Assembly: GCF_030915525.1 (NCBI RefSeq)
Contig: NZ_CP133269.1
Location: 3,941,001-4,005,000 of the forward strand
Reading direction: 5' to 3'
DNA: 64,000 bases
Origin: Neobacillus sp. PS2-9
GTDB taxonomy: Bacteria; Bacillota; Bacilli; Bacillales; Cytobacillaceae
Numbering within the stretch: the first letter of the stretch is position 1; each line of letters starts with the position of its first letter. The notes under the pieces are model-generated. The model made no database searches. It was given only the letters and a program-made list of their open reading frames with translations, and was not told the DNA's origin. Shown one piece after another: positions 28,387 to 37,014 of the stretch. Made by a program: the position numbers and the translations under genes.

Positions 28387-29514
28387 TTATTTTTGGACCT
28401 GTTTTTCCCGTAGTGCTTTTGGAATATAAACACAGAACGGTTCACTTTCAAGATAATCACCCGTCATAGCATAAGCTCTTGACCTTGAACCTCCACATAC
28501 ATGGCGGAATTCACAGACCCCACATTTTCCTTTATAAAGATCAGGATTCCGTAGTGATTTGAAAATAGGTGACTCACGGTAAATTTCTGCTAATGGCTGC
28601 TCCCTTACATTCCCTGCCTTAACTGGTAAAAGTCCACTCGGGTAAACATCTCCAATATGCGATATGAAAACAAATCCATTTCCATCATTTACGCCTTTTG
28701 GTGCTCGACCTAAACCATCGATTGAGCCTGTTAATCCCTGCTCTGTTAATGCACTTAGATAATCTATCTCTGCTGTTTGTTCCTTAGCCTCACGCATCTT
28801 TTGCTGAATAACCACTCGACGATAATGCTGTGCTGCTGTTGTTTTTATATCAAAAGAAACACGTTTACTTAAATCATAAAGCCATCTGAACACTCTTTCA
28901 TGTTCAACGGGAGAGATCATATCTGATTCTTGTCCTCTTCCTGTTGGCACAAGGAAAAAGACACTCCATAATACACAATTGAGTTCTTCAACCATTTTTG
29001 CCATTTCATCCAGATAATTTATATTATAGCGAGATATTACGGTATTGATTTGGATAGGGATCTCCAACTCATGAAGATATTTAATTCTTTCCATTGTAAG
29101 ATCGAATGACCCAGCCGTTCCACGGAAATGATCATGTACCTCTGCTGTTGGCCCATCAATACTAAATGCCCAGCGAGATAGTCCGACATCTTTTGCTTTT
29201 TCAATGGCTTCTTTGGTCACGTTAGGAGTGGCACTAGGCGTCATTGAGACACGTACGCCTTTTTCCACTGCATATTTAGCAATATCAAAAACATCCTCCC
29301 TCATTAAGGGATCTCCCCCCGTAAAAACGAGCATCGGATTATTCATTTCATATATCTGATCTATTAACTGTTTGCCTTCCTCAAAGGAAAGCTCACGAGG
29401 ATCTCTTCTATATTGTGCTTCGGCACGACAGTGCAAACACTTTAACTGACATGCACGTGTAAGTTCCCAAATAACGATAAATGGATCTTTATTAAAATCT
29501 CGGCTAAAAGCCAT
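28387..29514 (-). CDS. Radical SAM/SPASM protein, FNR-controlled
   Basis: 375 residues. The SAM cluster motif is Cys22-x3-Cys26-x2-Cys29, with FTGGDP after it; the C-terminal SPASM region has CGVCEFRHVCGGSRSRAYAMTG and a later Cys, ligands for an auxiliary cluster. The family resembles heme-pathway and peptide-modifying radical SAM proteins (AhbD/NirJ-like); similar proteins occur beside tungsten oxidoreductases. I cannot fix its substrate. An FNR box at -41.5 predicts anaerobic expression. Neighbours fnr and moaA and the AOR at 44 kb suggest a role in anaerobic cofactor chemistry. Confidence 0.85.
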   Translation of the reverse strand: MAFSRDFNKDPFIVIWELTRACQLKCLHCRAEAQYRRDPRELSFEEGKQLIDQIYEMNNPMLVFTGGDPLMREDVFDIAKYAVEKGVRVSMTPSATPNVTKEAIEKAKDVGLSRWAFSIDGPTAEVHDHFRGTAGSFDLTMERIKYLHELEIPIQINTVISRYNINYLDEMAKMVEELNCVLWSVFFLVPTGRGQESDMISPVEHERVFRWLYDLSKRVSFDIKTTAAQHYRRVVIQQKMREAKEQTAEIDYLSALTEQGLTGSIDGLGRAPKGVNDGNGFVFISHIGDVYPSGLLPVKAGNVREQPLAEIYRESPIFKSLRNPDLYKGKCGVCEFRHVCGGSRSRAYAMTGDYLESEPFCVYIPKALREKQVQK

Positions 29515-29568
29515 ATGAAACGCCCCCTAAAAACAGCTATTTCAACTCAAACAGCCTTAATAATCTGT

Positions 29569-29611
29569 ATTATAAAGGTGTTTATAGTCAAAAAAAGTGA
29601 ACTAACTCACA
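29569..29611 (-). promoter_or_regulatory. FNR box and promoter of the radical SAM gene
   Basis: On the minus strand TGTGAGTTAGTTCACT (29611-29596) fits TGTGA-N6-TCACA with one mismatch. The -10 is a perfect TATAAT at 29574-29569, which puts the dyad centre at -41.5 of the predicted start at 29562. A textbook class II FNR promoter; no -35 is needed. Confidence 0.85.
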
Positions 29612-29652
29612 GACTGAACGATATATATGGACGTTTTGTGAAAACTCTAAAA

Positions 29653-29683
29653 GAAAAAACAGTGGATGAAACTCCACTGCTTT
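29653..29683 (-). terminator. Terminator of yitW
   Basis: On the minus strand GCAGTGG-agtttcat-CCACTG followed by TTTTTTC, 35 nt past the yitW stop. Confidence 0.8.
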
Positions 29684-29717
29684 TAAAGGTTATATTATAT
29701 TAAATTACCACTTATAT

Positions 29718-30026
29718 TTAGCGAATGCCTAAGGCAATTTTCGCATAGCGTGACATCATTTCTTTATTCCAAGGCGGATTCCAAACAATATTTACTTCTA
29801 CATCCTTGACTTCAGGAATATCTGCAAGTGCTCTTTTTACTTGATCAACAATTGTTCCAGCCAAAGGGCAGCCCATTGAAGTTAATGTCATATCAATAGT
29901 GACCTTTCCTTCATCATCCATTTCTGTTTTATATACTAATCCTAAATTAACAATATCTACACCTAGTTCTGGGTCAATGACTAACTCCAGTGCACCCATA
30001 ATATTCTCTCTTAAATCCTCATTCAT
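29718..30026 (-). CDS. yitW: MIP18/DUF59 family Fe-S assembly protein YitW
   Basis: 102 residues. Motifs VIDPELGVDIVNLGLVY and MTLTSMGCPLAG, with the conserved Cys, and the tail WNPPWNKEMMSRYAKIALGI identify the SufT/MIP18-like family that helps iron-sulfur protein maturation. AAGGAA before the ATG. It is divergent from yitU, as the yit order in B. subtilis suggests. Near a block rich in Fe-S proteins (Fnr, MoaA, radical SAM, Ric, AOR), but it is a housekeeping gene in most Bacillaceae. Confidence 0.93.
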   Translation of the reverse strand: MNEDLRENIMGALELVIDPELGVDIVNLGLVYKTEMDDEGKVTIDMTLTSMGCPLAGTIVDQVKRALADIPEVKDVEVNIVWNPPWNKEMMSRYAKIALGIR

Positions 30027-30269
30027 TTCCTTCCGCTCCTTTAAATGGTACGATTTATTACAGTATTTACTTTTATATAAAAAGTATATCGGTTTTTATC
30101 CAATCTTGGTGTGAAATTTTTTACAGGTTGGATATATAATTGTTAACATAGTAAATATAGAAATAACAGTCCAATGTTTTGAAACTCATTAAATGTAGTG
30201 TATCATGCAGTTCATTTTTTTACTAAAAGTATGCATTTATTTGAGAATTCATATTATAAAGGAGTCCAT

Positions 30270-31085
30270 ATGGCCGAGAGACATTTAATCGCATTAGATT
30301 TAGATGGAACATTACTTAAAGATGATAAAACCATCTCTTTAAAAACGAAGGAAATAATAAATAAAGCAAGGGATGAAGGTCATGTCGTTATGATTGCAAC
30401 TGGCCGCCCTTTTCGTTCAAGTGAAATGTATTATCGTGAGTTAAATTTGGACACGCCCATTGTTAATTTTAACGGAGCGTTTATGCATCATCCACGAAAT
30501 CCTAATTGGGGATTTTATCACGAACCACTTGATGTTAAGGTCGCAAAAGACATTGTTGAAGCTTGCAGAAGCTTTCATTTCCATAACATCATTGCAGAAG
30601 TAATCGATGACGTTTATTTTCACTATCATGATGAAAAGCTTTTAGACATTTTTAGCTTCGGTAATCCAAAGATAACTACTGGTGACCTTGCTGAGTACTT
30701 ACAAGATTCCCCTACCAGTATGTTAATCCATACAGAAGAAGATCAATTAAAAACGATTAGACAGCACTTATCCGATGTTCATGCAGAAGTGATTGATCAC
30801 CGCAGTTGGGCCGCTCCATGGCATGTTATCGAAATCATAAAAATCGGATTAAATAAGGCAGTGGGGCTGAAGAAAGCTTCAGAGTACTTTGGCATTCCTG
30901 CAGAAAGAATCATTGCTTTCGGTGACGAGGATAACGATCTTGAAATGCTTGAATATGCTGGCCGTGGTATTGCAATGGGTAATGCCATCGACCAAGTAAA
31001 AAACATTGCCAATGATGTCACCCTTAGCAACGAAGAAGATGGAGTCGGACATTATTTGGCAGATTTGTTAAATTTAAAATTATAA
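30270..31085 (+). CDS. yitU: Cof-type HAD phosphatase YitU
   Basis: 271 residues from ATG 30270 (AAGGAG 5 nt upstream); the frame runs 24 codons further up without a start signal. HAD motif I DLDGTLL with the Asp nucleophile, motif II MIATGRP, and motifs III/IV ending in FGDEDNDLEMLEYAG. A large C2-type cap between. Such enzymes dephosphorylate sugar phosphates, FMN or 5-amino-6-ribitylaminouracil phosphate; B. subtilis YitU has been linked to the riboflavin-pathway step. Substrate here is inferred. Confidence 0.9.
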   Translation: MAERHLIALDLDGTLLKDDKTISLKTKEIINKARDEGHVVMIATGRPFRSSEMYYRELNLDTPIVNFNGAFMHHPRNPNWGFYHEPLDVKVAKDIVEACRSFHFHNIIAEVIDDVYFHYHDEKLLDIFSFGNPKITTGDLAEYLQDSPTSMLIHTEEDQLKTIRQHLSDVHAEVIDHRSWAAPWHVIEIIKIGLNKAVGLKKASEYFGIPAERIIAFGDEDNDLEMLEYAGRGIAMGNAIDQVKNIANDVTLSNEEDGVGHYLADLLNLKL

Positions 31086-31194
31086 TTTTTTAACGCCATT
31101 GTTTTCCTAAATGAACAACCTCCAATTGGAGCATACTATTTTTGAGGCAGCGGTGCTGTTTCAATCAAAGCTTGAGCATATTGGAGGGATTCGA

Positions 31195-31347
31195 ATGGGT
31201 AAACGTAACAAATCAAAACGCTTTGTCCAGCAAGGAGTGGATACAGTCAGCAAGCATGATGAACGTATCCCTTATCACATGACCTACGCCGATGCAGAAG
31301 CTCAGAAAATGGCCAATGTGCATGAATCCTCGCTTGGAGGAATATAA
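31195..31347 (+). CDS. Small basic hypothetical protein
   Basis: 50 residues from ATG 31195, which has GGAGG 7 nt upstream. Product: MGKRNKSKRFVQQGVDTVSK then HDERIPYHMTYADAEAQKMA and a short tail. The basic start and lack of hydrophobic stretch suggest a cytosolic protein; no family recognised. The ribosome-binding site of the next gene lies in its last codons (CTTGGAGG), so the two are coupled. Confidence 0.75.
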   Translation: MGKRNKSKRFVQQGVDTVSKHDERIPYHMTYADAEAQKMANVHESSLGGI

Positions 31348-31348
31348 C

Positions 31349-31534
31349 ATGGGAAACCAATTGTTCCAGGAAGCACGAAGATTTGTTGAAATGGCGAAAT
31401 CTGCCAACCCAAATGAGTATGATTCTGCTGTAGCAAAAGCAAAGAATGCTCTAAGTTCTGCTTATGCAAACTCGAAGGTAGCAGAGCAGGAACAGCTCCA
31501 ACAAATGCAACAAGAGCTTGAACAGATCAGATAG
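31349..31534 (+). CDS. yitR: Small DUF3813-like protein, probably YitR
   Basis: 61 residues from ATG 31349, GGAGG 8-9 nt upstream. The sequence MGNQLFQEARRFVEMAKSA, then KAKNALSSAYANSKVAEQEQ and a Gln/Glu-rich helical end, fits my memory of the DUF3813 family that includes YitR. It probably forms alpha-helices, perhaps a coiled coil. One nucleotide separates it from the stop of the preceding small gene. Function unknown. Confidence 0.72.
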   Translation: MGNQLFQEARRFVEMAKSANPNEYDSAVAKAKNALSSAYANSKVAEQEQLQQMQQELEQIR

Positions 31535-31540
31535 CTGCAC

Positions 31541-31581
31541 AAAAAGCAGAAGCACCTTTATTCGGTGCCTCTGTTTTTTTC
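31541..31581. terminator. Bidirectional terminator between yitR and the BsuPI gene
   Basis: AAAAAGCAGA-AGCACC-tttattc-GGTGC-CTCTGTTTTTTT; stem with one bulge and U runs on both sides. Confidence 0.82.
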
Positions 31582-32346
31582 ATGATGAAATTGTTCAAGT
31601 ATCACTGGATAGGAATGAGTGATTTTACCGTCCCAGCTCTTTTCATAAAGGTTTAACATCAAGGAACCATTGACAGGAAGCCTTTCATTCGGAAGATGGA
31701 CCTCCAGTTTAAATAGTCTCCACTCCCCCTTATCAGAAGGAACTAATAGCTTTGTTTCAGGAATAAATTCCGAATGGCCATCTTCAACTGAATAATATAA
31801 TTCACGGTTACTTACAATTGTCTCACCAGTGACAACATAATTTCCTTTGGTGCCTGACACCTTTACCTCACGGAAGATATTGTTTTCTTCTGGAACATAG
31901 AATTTTTGACTATTGGTTAACTTGGTTCGATTTGTGATAGGTTGGTCATTTAACCTAATAGGACGAAATGTGGTATGAACGGTATACTCACCAGGCGGAA
32001 CCCTGCTCCCCTTAAATTGATAATTCCATTTTTCTACTCGTCTTAAGGATTGATGTGGTTCTATACTAACCGTCTGAAATGCCTGCAAAAAATATCGTCC
32101 TTTTGAATAGACATAAACCTCCTTCCGTGATTGGTCCGTAATCGTTATTTCAACCAATTGAGAAGTTGGAAATTCAAAGTGAAGCGGAACCTCTCCAGTG
32201 TTTTCTACGACTATTTCGAAATCTACCCTTTCTGATCCCGCAGTCGGAATGACATAAAAACGATAATTCAGTTCGTTCACCCCGTTTGTAACTGTTTTTT
32301 GCAAAGATGGGAAAAGTAACGTAATAACACAAAGTAGTATTCGCAT
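31558..32346 (-). CDS. Secreted or anchored BsuPI-domain protein
   Basis: 262 residues. A short signal peptide (MRILLCVITLLFPSLQ) is followed by an immunoglobulin-like beta domain with the BsuPI pattern: VDFEIVVENTGEVPLHFEFPTSQ, RYFLQAFQTVSIEPHQS, PPGEYTVHTTF. BsuPI is named for the intracellular proteinase inhibitor of B. subtilis, but this relative is exported, and has a second beta-rich half (160-262). Inhibitor activity is not established for it. It is 18 nt downstream of yitT on the same strand. Confidence 0.78.
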   Translation of the reverse strand: MRILLCVITLLFPSLQKTVTNGVNELNYRFYVIPTAGSERVDFEIVVENTGEVPLHFEFPTSQLVEITITDQSRKEVYVYSKGRYFLQAFQTVSIEPHQSLRRVEKWNYQFKGSRVPPGEYTVHTTFRPIRLNDQPITNRTKLTNSQKFYVPEENNIFREVKVSGTKGNYVVTGETIVSNRELYYSVEDGHSEFIPETKLLVPSDKGEWRLFKLEVHLPNERLPVNGSLMLNLYEKSWDGKITHSYPVILEQFHHEKNRGTE

Positions 32347-32364
32347 GTTGGTCTCCTTTTTCCT

Positions 32365-33207
32365 TTATTCTCTCCGAAAAAAACCATATACTCCTGTAGT
32401 CTGAATGATATTTGTAAATGCATTTGGATCTATTTCCTTAATTATTCGTTCTAAATCATAAAGTTCATAGCGAGTAATGACGATCATTAGCAGATCCCTT
32501 GTTTCATTTGAAAACGCTCCTTTTGCTGGGATCATTGTGATTCCTCTAACTAGTGAACCATGGATGGCCTTTTTCAGTTCGTCTGCTTTTTTCGTTATAA
32601 TCATTGCCGTGAGCTTAGCATGTCTGGTATGAATGGCATCAATGACTCTTGTTGAGGTATATAAAGTAACTAGTGTATAAAGTGCTTTTTCCCACCCAAA
32701 CAGGAAGCCAGCAGTTACAATGATTATCCCATTTAAGACAAACATGTACGGACCAACTGGTTTATCCTTCATTCTCGATAAAACCATTGCGATGATATCT
32801 ACACCACCTGTTGATGCTCCCCACTTTAAAGTAATCCCCACACCTACAGCTAAAATAACTCCACCAAATACGGCGTTAAGTAAAATATCTTGGGATACTT
32901 GTTTGATAGGTACGATGGTTAAAAAAAAGGAGGACATTAACACACTTAAAAAGCTGTAAACGGTAAAAGATTTTCCTACTTTTCTCCACCCTAGAATGGC
33001 TACTGGGATATTTAATAGAAGCAATAAAATACCCATGGAGAGTTGAATAGGTGTATAATCACTTAGCACCTTTGAAAGTAATTGGGCGATTCCTGTAAAA
33101 CCGCTTGAATAAACATTAGCCGGTATGAGAAATAAATTCATTGCTAGTGCATTTAATAACGCACCCGCGATTACAATAACTATTTTTTTTGATTCTTGCC
33201 AAAGCAA
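32365..33207 (-). CDS. yitT: YitT family membrane protein (DUF161/DUF2179)
   Basis: 280 residues; five to six TM helices in the first 190 residues, then a soluble DUF2179 domain (about 195-270) ending QTTGVYGFFRRE. The start is a TTG with GGGGG 7 nt upstream, giving MLWQESKKIVIVIAGALLNA. Polar residues in the helices (GVGITLKWGASTGGVDIIA) are typical. Function in B. subtilis is not known to me; transport or sensing is suggested by the fold. Divergent from yitS. Confidence 0.9.
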   Translation of the reverse strand: MLWQESKKIVIVIAGALLNALAMNLFLIPANVYSSGFTGIAQLLSKVLSDYTPIQLSMGILLLLLNIPVAILGWRKVGKSFTVYSFLSVLMSSFFLTIVPIKQVSQDILLNAVFGGVILAVGVGITLKWGASTGGVDIIAMVLSRMKDKPVGPYMFVLNGIIIVTAGFLFGWEKALYTLVTLYTSTRVIDAIHTRHAKLTAMIITKKADELKKAIHGSLVRGITMIPAKGAFSNETRDLLMIVITRYELYDLERIIKEIDPNAFTNIIQTTGVYGFFRRE

Positions 33208-33322
33208 TGTTAGTCCCCCTTTATTCTTTTGTTTGTCAACCCTTCTAAAATTACATAATTGTATTTTTTAGGCGAAACCGATAAACTGAAACTAAAATAA
33301 CGCTTGAAAGCAGGTGAGCTTC

Positions 33323-34180
33323 ATGCAGGTAAAAATACTAGCAGATAGCGCATGCGATTTACCTAAAAGTTTTTATGAAGAAAACAATGTCACACTTCTC
33401 CCATTAAAAGTCCATCTAGATGGAGAAGAATACGAAGATGTTAAAAATATTGATCCAAAAACGGTCTATGACGCCATCCGAAACGGTTCTACACCTAAAA
33501 CATCTCAGACCTCTCCCCTTTTGTTTGAAGAAGTCTTCACACAAATGGCTGAAAGAAATGAAGATGGAATATACATAGCCTTCTCTTCTGAGCTATCAGG
33601 AACTTATTCAACCGCTGTTATGATTCTTGACCAAGTGAAGGAAAAATATCCAAACTTTAATTTAACGATCGTTGATACAAAATGTGCTTCTCTTGGTGTT
33701 GGACTAATTGTAAAAGAAGCAGCCAAGCTTGCGATGAACAATGCGAGCAAACAGGACATTTTAAACGATGTACGTTTTAGAAGTGAGCATATGGAACATC
33801 TCTTCACCGTTGAGGATCTAGATTATTTAGCAAAGGGCGGCCGTGTATCCAAGGCATCTGCCTTCCTTGGTGGACTTTTAAATATTAAACCGATTTTAAA
33901 TGTTGAAGATGGAAAGCTCGTTCCCATTGAAAAAATTAGAGGTAAAAAGAAGGTACTACGCCGTATTATTGAAATCATGAATGAACGTGGCTCCAATATG
34001 GGGGAACAGACTATTGGCATTAGTCATGCGGATAATGAGGTATTAGCTCAAGAGATGCGAGCAATGATTGAGGAAGAGTTTCATCCAAAAGAGGTTTATA
34101 TCTCTAACATTGGTTCAGCTATTGGTGCTCATACAGGTGCAGGAACCATATCTATTTTCTTTTTAAACCAACTACCATAA
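33323..34180 (+). CDS. yitS: DegV family fatty-acid-binding protein YitS
   Basis: 285 residues from ATG 33323 with AGGTG upstream. MQVKILADSACDLPKSFYEE carries the DegV Asp/Ser/Asp signature (ADSACD), SxKTSQ is seen in TPKTSQTSP, FSSELSGTY binds the carboxylate, and AKGGRVSKASAFLGGLLNIKPIL is the family core. DegV/FakB proteins deliver fatty acids to kinase FakA. Single gene with its own terminator. Confidence 0.92.
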   Translation: MQVKILADSACDLPKSFYEENNVTLLPLKVHLDGEEYEDVKNIDPKTVYDAIRNGSTPKTSQTSPLLFEEVFTQMAERNEDGIYIAFSSELSGTYSTAVMILDQVKEKYPNFNLTIVDTKCASLGVGLIVKEAAKLAMNNASKQDILNDVRFRSEHMEHLFTVEDLDYLAKGGRVSKASAFLGGLLNIKPILNVEDGKLVPIEKIRGKKKVLRRIIEIMNERGSNMGEQTIGISHADNEVLAQEMRAMIEEEFHPKEVYISNIGSAIGAHTGAGTISIFFLNQLP

Positions 34181-34185
34181 ATAAT

Positions 34186-34223
34186 TAAAAAACCAGAGCA
34201 ATTTTTCTGCTCTGGTTTTTTAA
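34186..34223. terminator. Bidirectional terminator between yitS and the DUF3941 gene
   Basis: AAAAAACCAGAGCA-atttttc-TGCTCTGGTTTTTT. Confidence 0.88.
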
Positions 34224-34355
34224 TTATTTATGGTCTGTCTTTTTAGAATATTGATTTTTACCTGCCTGACGATTTTTTTCGCGCATCATATTTTTCTCAT
34301 GTCTCAAGGCATTATTATCTTTTGCTTTTTTATCATTATCAGATGTGTGTGGCAT
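34224..34355 (-). CDS. Tiny basic protein, DUF3941-like
   Basis: 43 residues, ATG at 34355, AAAGGAG at 7 nt. The product MPHTSDNDKKAKDNNALRHE continues with KNMMREKNRQAGKNQYSKKT DHK in the same strongly charged style, over a third Lys/Arg/Asn. I recall this as the DUF3941 family of very short Bacillus proteins. Intrinsic disorder is likely. It sits alone between yitS and yitL and shares the yitS terminator. Confidence 0.78.
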   Translation of the reverse strand: MPHTSDNDKKAKDNNALRHEKNMMREKNRQAGKNQYSKKTDHK

Positions 34356-34428
34356 GTAATTACTCCTTTCGTAATTCCTTTGTCAGTCATTATTGTCTGT
34401 CATTACGAAATAGAGTATGTAATCTGAG

Positions 34429-35292
34429 TTAATCTTTTTTTACATACGTCCAGCTACCTTCTTGATATACCTTTCCGTCTTTCATTAGTTTTCCGAGTCC
34501 ACGTTTAAAGGCACCCTTGCTTAAGTTAAAACGGTCTTGTATATCCTCAGGCGTACTTTTATCATTATAAGGCATAGCTCCGTTTCTGCTGAGAAGGTAT
34601 TCGTAAATTCGGTCTGCATCGGTATCCTGAGATTCTTCTTTCCTCGCAAGTAGGGACACATTCACCGTTCCGTCTTCCTTCACATCGATGATCCGCCCCT
34701 CTACTTTTTCACCTAAACGAGGCTCTTGTGGTCTTTGTGATTCATGAATAAATCCTTTAAAACCTTCTAACGTATAAATCCAGCTGCCAACCTTAGCTGT
34801 CCGGTATATGTGCCCCTGAACATTTTTATTGAAATTCTCTCTGGTTGCTTTTACAGAAATAGATTCAATAACCTGATCACTGGCAAGTTTTGCATAGAGG
34901 AGATTATTGCTGCTTTGTTTTACTGTGATATAAACTAAATCGCCAACTGTTGGCCAGACAGACTTATGAACAGGCAGATCATCTATACCAAGCAAAAGGT
35001 CCTTTGGAAGTCCAATATTTAAAAAGACACCAATTCTCGGGTTCGTGTCGGTTACCTTAACCCAACCATAGCGGCCGACAGCTATATCTGGTATGGTGGT
35101 TGAAGCAGAGACTCGGCCTTCTGAATCCACATATAAAAAAACTTCTACTTCATCGCCTTCTTCTAAATCCTGTTTAGCTTGATTTATATGCAATAATACA
35201 TCTTCATTTCCATCCGTTAAAAAATAGCCAAATGTTGCTTTTCTTGCAACAGTTAAGGTGGTTGTTTGGCCAATTAGTTCATTTATTGACAT
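34429..35292 (-). CDS. yitL: S1 RNA-binding protein YitL (CvfB type)
   Basis: 287 residues. Several S1-like OB domains (from GYFLTDGNEDVLLH, GRYGWVKVTDTNPRIGVFLNIG, and KVEGRIIDVKEDGTVNVSLLAR) and a C-terminal winged helix (DIQDRFNLSKGAFKRGLGKLMKDG). This is the CvfB arrangement; in staphylococci CvfB affects virulence mRNA. RNA-binding role is inferred. It is divergent from yitK, as in B. subtilis. Confidence 0.93.
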   Translation of the reverse strand: MSINELIGQTTTLTVARKATFGYFLTDGNEDVLLHINQAKQDLEEGDEVEVFLYVDSEGRVSASTTIPDIAVGRYGWVKVTDTNPRIGVFLNIGLPKDLLLGIDDLPVHKSVWPTVGDLVYITVKQSSNNLLYAKLASDQVIESISVKATRENFNKNVQGHIYRTAKVGSWIYTLEGFKGFIHESQRPQEPRLGEKVEGRIIDVKEDGTVNVSLLARKEESQDTDADRIYEYLLSRNGAMPYNDKSTPEDIQDRFNLSKGAFKRGLGKLMKDGKVYQEGSWTYVKKD

Positions 35293-35461
35293 ATTAACGT
35301 TCCTTTCCTTCGAAGCGTTTTAATTTCATTTACGTTTGGTAGTTCATGCTGCTATTTTTATAAAGTTGTTTGAACTGCTATATTTTACTATAATGTACCC
35401 ATAAAGGGAAACTCTAGCAGGTATTGTTTCTACATACAATAAAATACATGGAGGTTTGTTT

Positions 35462-35953
35462 ATGTCTAAAGATAGCTCATTTGATATTGTATCCAAAGTT
35501 GATTTTTCTGAAGTCACTAATGCAATAACCCTAACAATGAAAGAAATTGGTACACGCTATGACTTCAAAGGAAGTAAGAGTGAGGTCAAACTAGAAAAGG
35601 AAGAACTTGTTCTTATTTCTGATGACGAATATAAAATGGATCAATTAAAAGATGTTTTACTTGGAAAGTTGATTAAACGAGGGATCCCCGTTAGAAACCT
35701 TGACTATGGAAAAATAGAAAAGGCATCGGGCGGAACAGTCCGTCAAAGAGCCAAGCTTGTTCAAGGAATCGATAAAGAAAATGCCAAAAAAATTAATACG
35801 ATCATTAAAAACAGTGGTGTAAAAGTAAAAAGTCAGGTTCAGGACGACCAAGTACGTGTCACTGGAAAAAACCGTGATGATTTACAAAAAATCATTTCCT
35901 TGGTACGTGAAGCAGATCTTACTGTAGATGTACAGTTTATTAACTATAGGTAG
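35462..35953 (+). CDS. yitK: YajQ family nucleotide-binding protein YitK
   Basis: 163 residues from ATG 35462 (GGAGG 7 nt upstream). Signatures [27 protein letters not shown] and [12 protein letters not shown] define the YajQ (UPF0234) family. Some homologues bind cyclic di-GMP (Xanthomonas) or tRNA; ligand here unknown. The window has another c-di-GMP element, the riboswitch before the tad operon, but no link is shown. Followed by its own terminator. Confidence 0.93.
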   Translation: MSKDSSFDIVSKVDFSEVTNAITLTMKEIGTRYDFKGSKSEVKLEKEELVLISDDEYKMDQLKDVLLGKLIKRGIPVRNLDYGKIEKASGGTVRQRAKLVQGIDKENAKKINTIIKNSGVKVKSQVQDDQVRVTGKNRDDLQKIISLVREADLTVDVQFINYR

Positions 35954-35997
35954 TGAATGAAACACTAATGTTTAACTCTGTTAAAAGTAGTGTACAT

Positions 35998-36033
35998 AAG
36001 ACGAAAAGGATCCCATCCTTCTCGTCTTTTTTA
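35998..36033 (+). terminator. Terminator of yitK
   Basis: AAGACGAAAAGGAT-ccc-ATCCTTCTCGTCTTTTTT; stem with small internal mismatch and U run. Confidence 0.85.
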
Positions 36034-36101
36034 TTTTTGGTTCATAATTTTTCTATTAGTCCAAAGAATAACAAGATAAATCAATCATGGAGGTAATACG
36101 A

Positions 36102-36974
36102 ATGAGTAATAAACCAAATCAACAAAAACAGACCTTTCCCCCACAACATCAGAACCATCAACCAGGAATAGAAAGTGAAATGGATCCACGACCAAAGTTT
36201 GTCGATTCAAATTATAAAGCAGGAGGAAAGTTAGCAGGTAAAACTGCGATTATTACTGGCGCAGACAGCGGCATTGGAAAAGCAGTGGCTATTTATTTTG
36301 CTAAAGAAGGTGCAGATGTTGCGATTGCTTACCTAAATGAACATCAGGACGCAAAAGAAACAAAGCAGCTGATTGAGGCAGAGGGACGCCGTTGTCTCCT
36401 TTTCTCCGGCGATATTGGGGAAGAAGACCACTGTAAAGAAATTGTTAATCAAACCATAGAGCAATTTAGTAAACTCGATATTTTGGTGAACAATGCAGCC
36501 GAACAGCATCCACAACAAAGCTTACTAAATATTACGGCGGCCCAACTCGAAAAAACGTTTCGAACTAATATTTTTTCCTGCTTTTATATGACAAAAATGG
36601 CCCTACCTTATCTAAAAAAAGGAGCCTCTATCATCAATACAGCATCAATCACTGCCTACGAGGGAAATGAACAATTATTGGATTATTCGGCGACTAAAGG
36701 GGCCATTGTATCCTTTACTCGTTCCTTGGCTAAATCACTAGCCCCCCAAGGAATACGTGTAAATGGAGTTGCCCCTGGACCGATATGGACACCGCTCATT
36801 CCATCTACCTTCCCTGCTGACCAAGTTGCCACTTTCGGCTCTAATACCTTGATGGAGAGAGCTGGACAACCCTTTGAACTGGCACCGAGTTATGTATTCC
36901 TAGCCTCAGATGATTCTTCCTTTGTAAGTGGCCAAATGATTCATGTAAATGGTGGAAAAGTAGTAAATGGATAA
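36102..36974 (+). CDS. Short-chain dehydrogenase/reductase (general stress YdaD/YhxC type)
   Basis: 290 residues from ATG 36102 with GGAGG 8 nt upstream. The N-terminal extension (QQKQTFPPQHQNHQPGIESE) precedes NADP-binding TGADSGIGKAVA, the NNAAEQ motif, active-site Ser in NTASITAYEGN and YSATKGA (Tyr-x3-Lys). Such long-headed SDRs are general stress proteins in Bacillus. Substrate unknown. Monocistronic, with a strong terminator shared with the amylase-like gene. Confidence 0.92.
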   Translation: MSNKPNQQKQTFPPQHQNHQPGIESEMDPRPKFVDSNYKAGGKLAGKTAIITGADSGIGKAVAIYFAKEGADVAIAYLNEHQDAKETKQLIEAEGRRCLLFSGDIGEEDHCKEIVNQTIEQFSKLDILVNNAAEQHPQQSLLNITAAQLEKTFRTNIFSCFYMTKMALPYLKKGASIINTASITAYEGNEQLLDYSATKGAIVSFTRSLAKSLAPQGIRVNGVAPGPIWTPLIPSTFPADQVATFGSNTLMERAGQPFELAPSYVFLASDDSSFVSGQMIHVNGGKVVNG

Positions 36975-36981
36975 TTATAAG

Positions 36982-37014
36982 AAAACGCATTGGGATTGTT
37001 CCCCAATGCGTTTA
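36982..37014. terminator. Bidirectional terminator between the SDR and amylase-like genes
   Basis: AAAACGCATTGGG-gattgtt-CCCCAATGCGTTT, a near-perfect 12-bp stem; it overlaps the stop codon of the amylase-like gene. Confidence 0.85.

Noticed and set aside
31541..31581. Overlap of the BsuPI gene end with the terminator as sign of a truncated gene
   Set aside because: The protein keeps its full domain pattern; the stop simply lies within the shared terminator.
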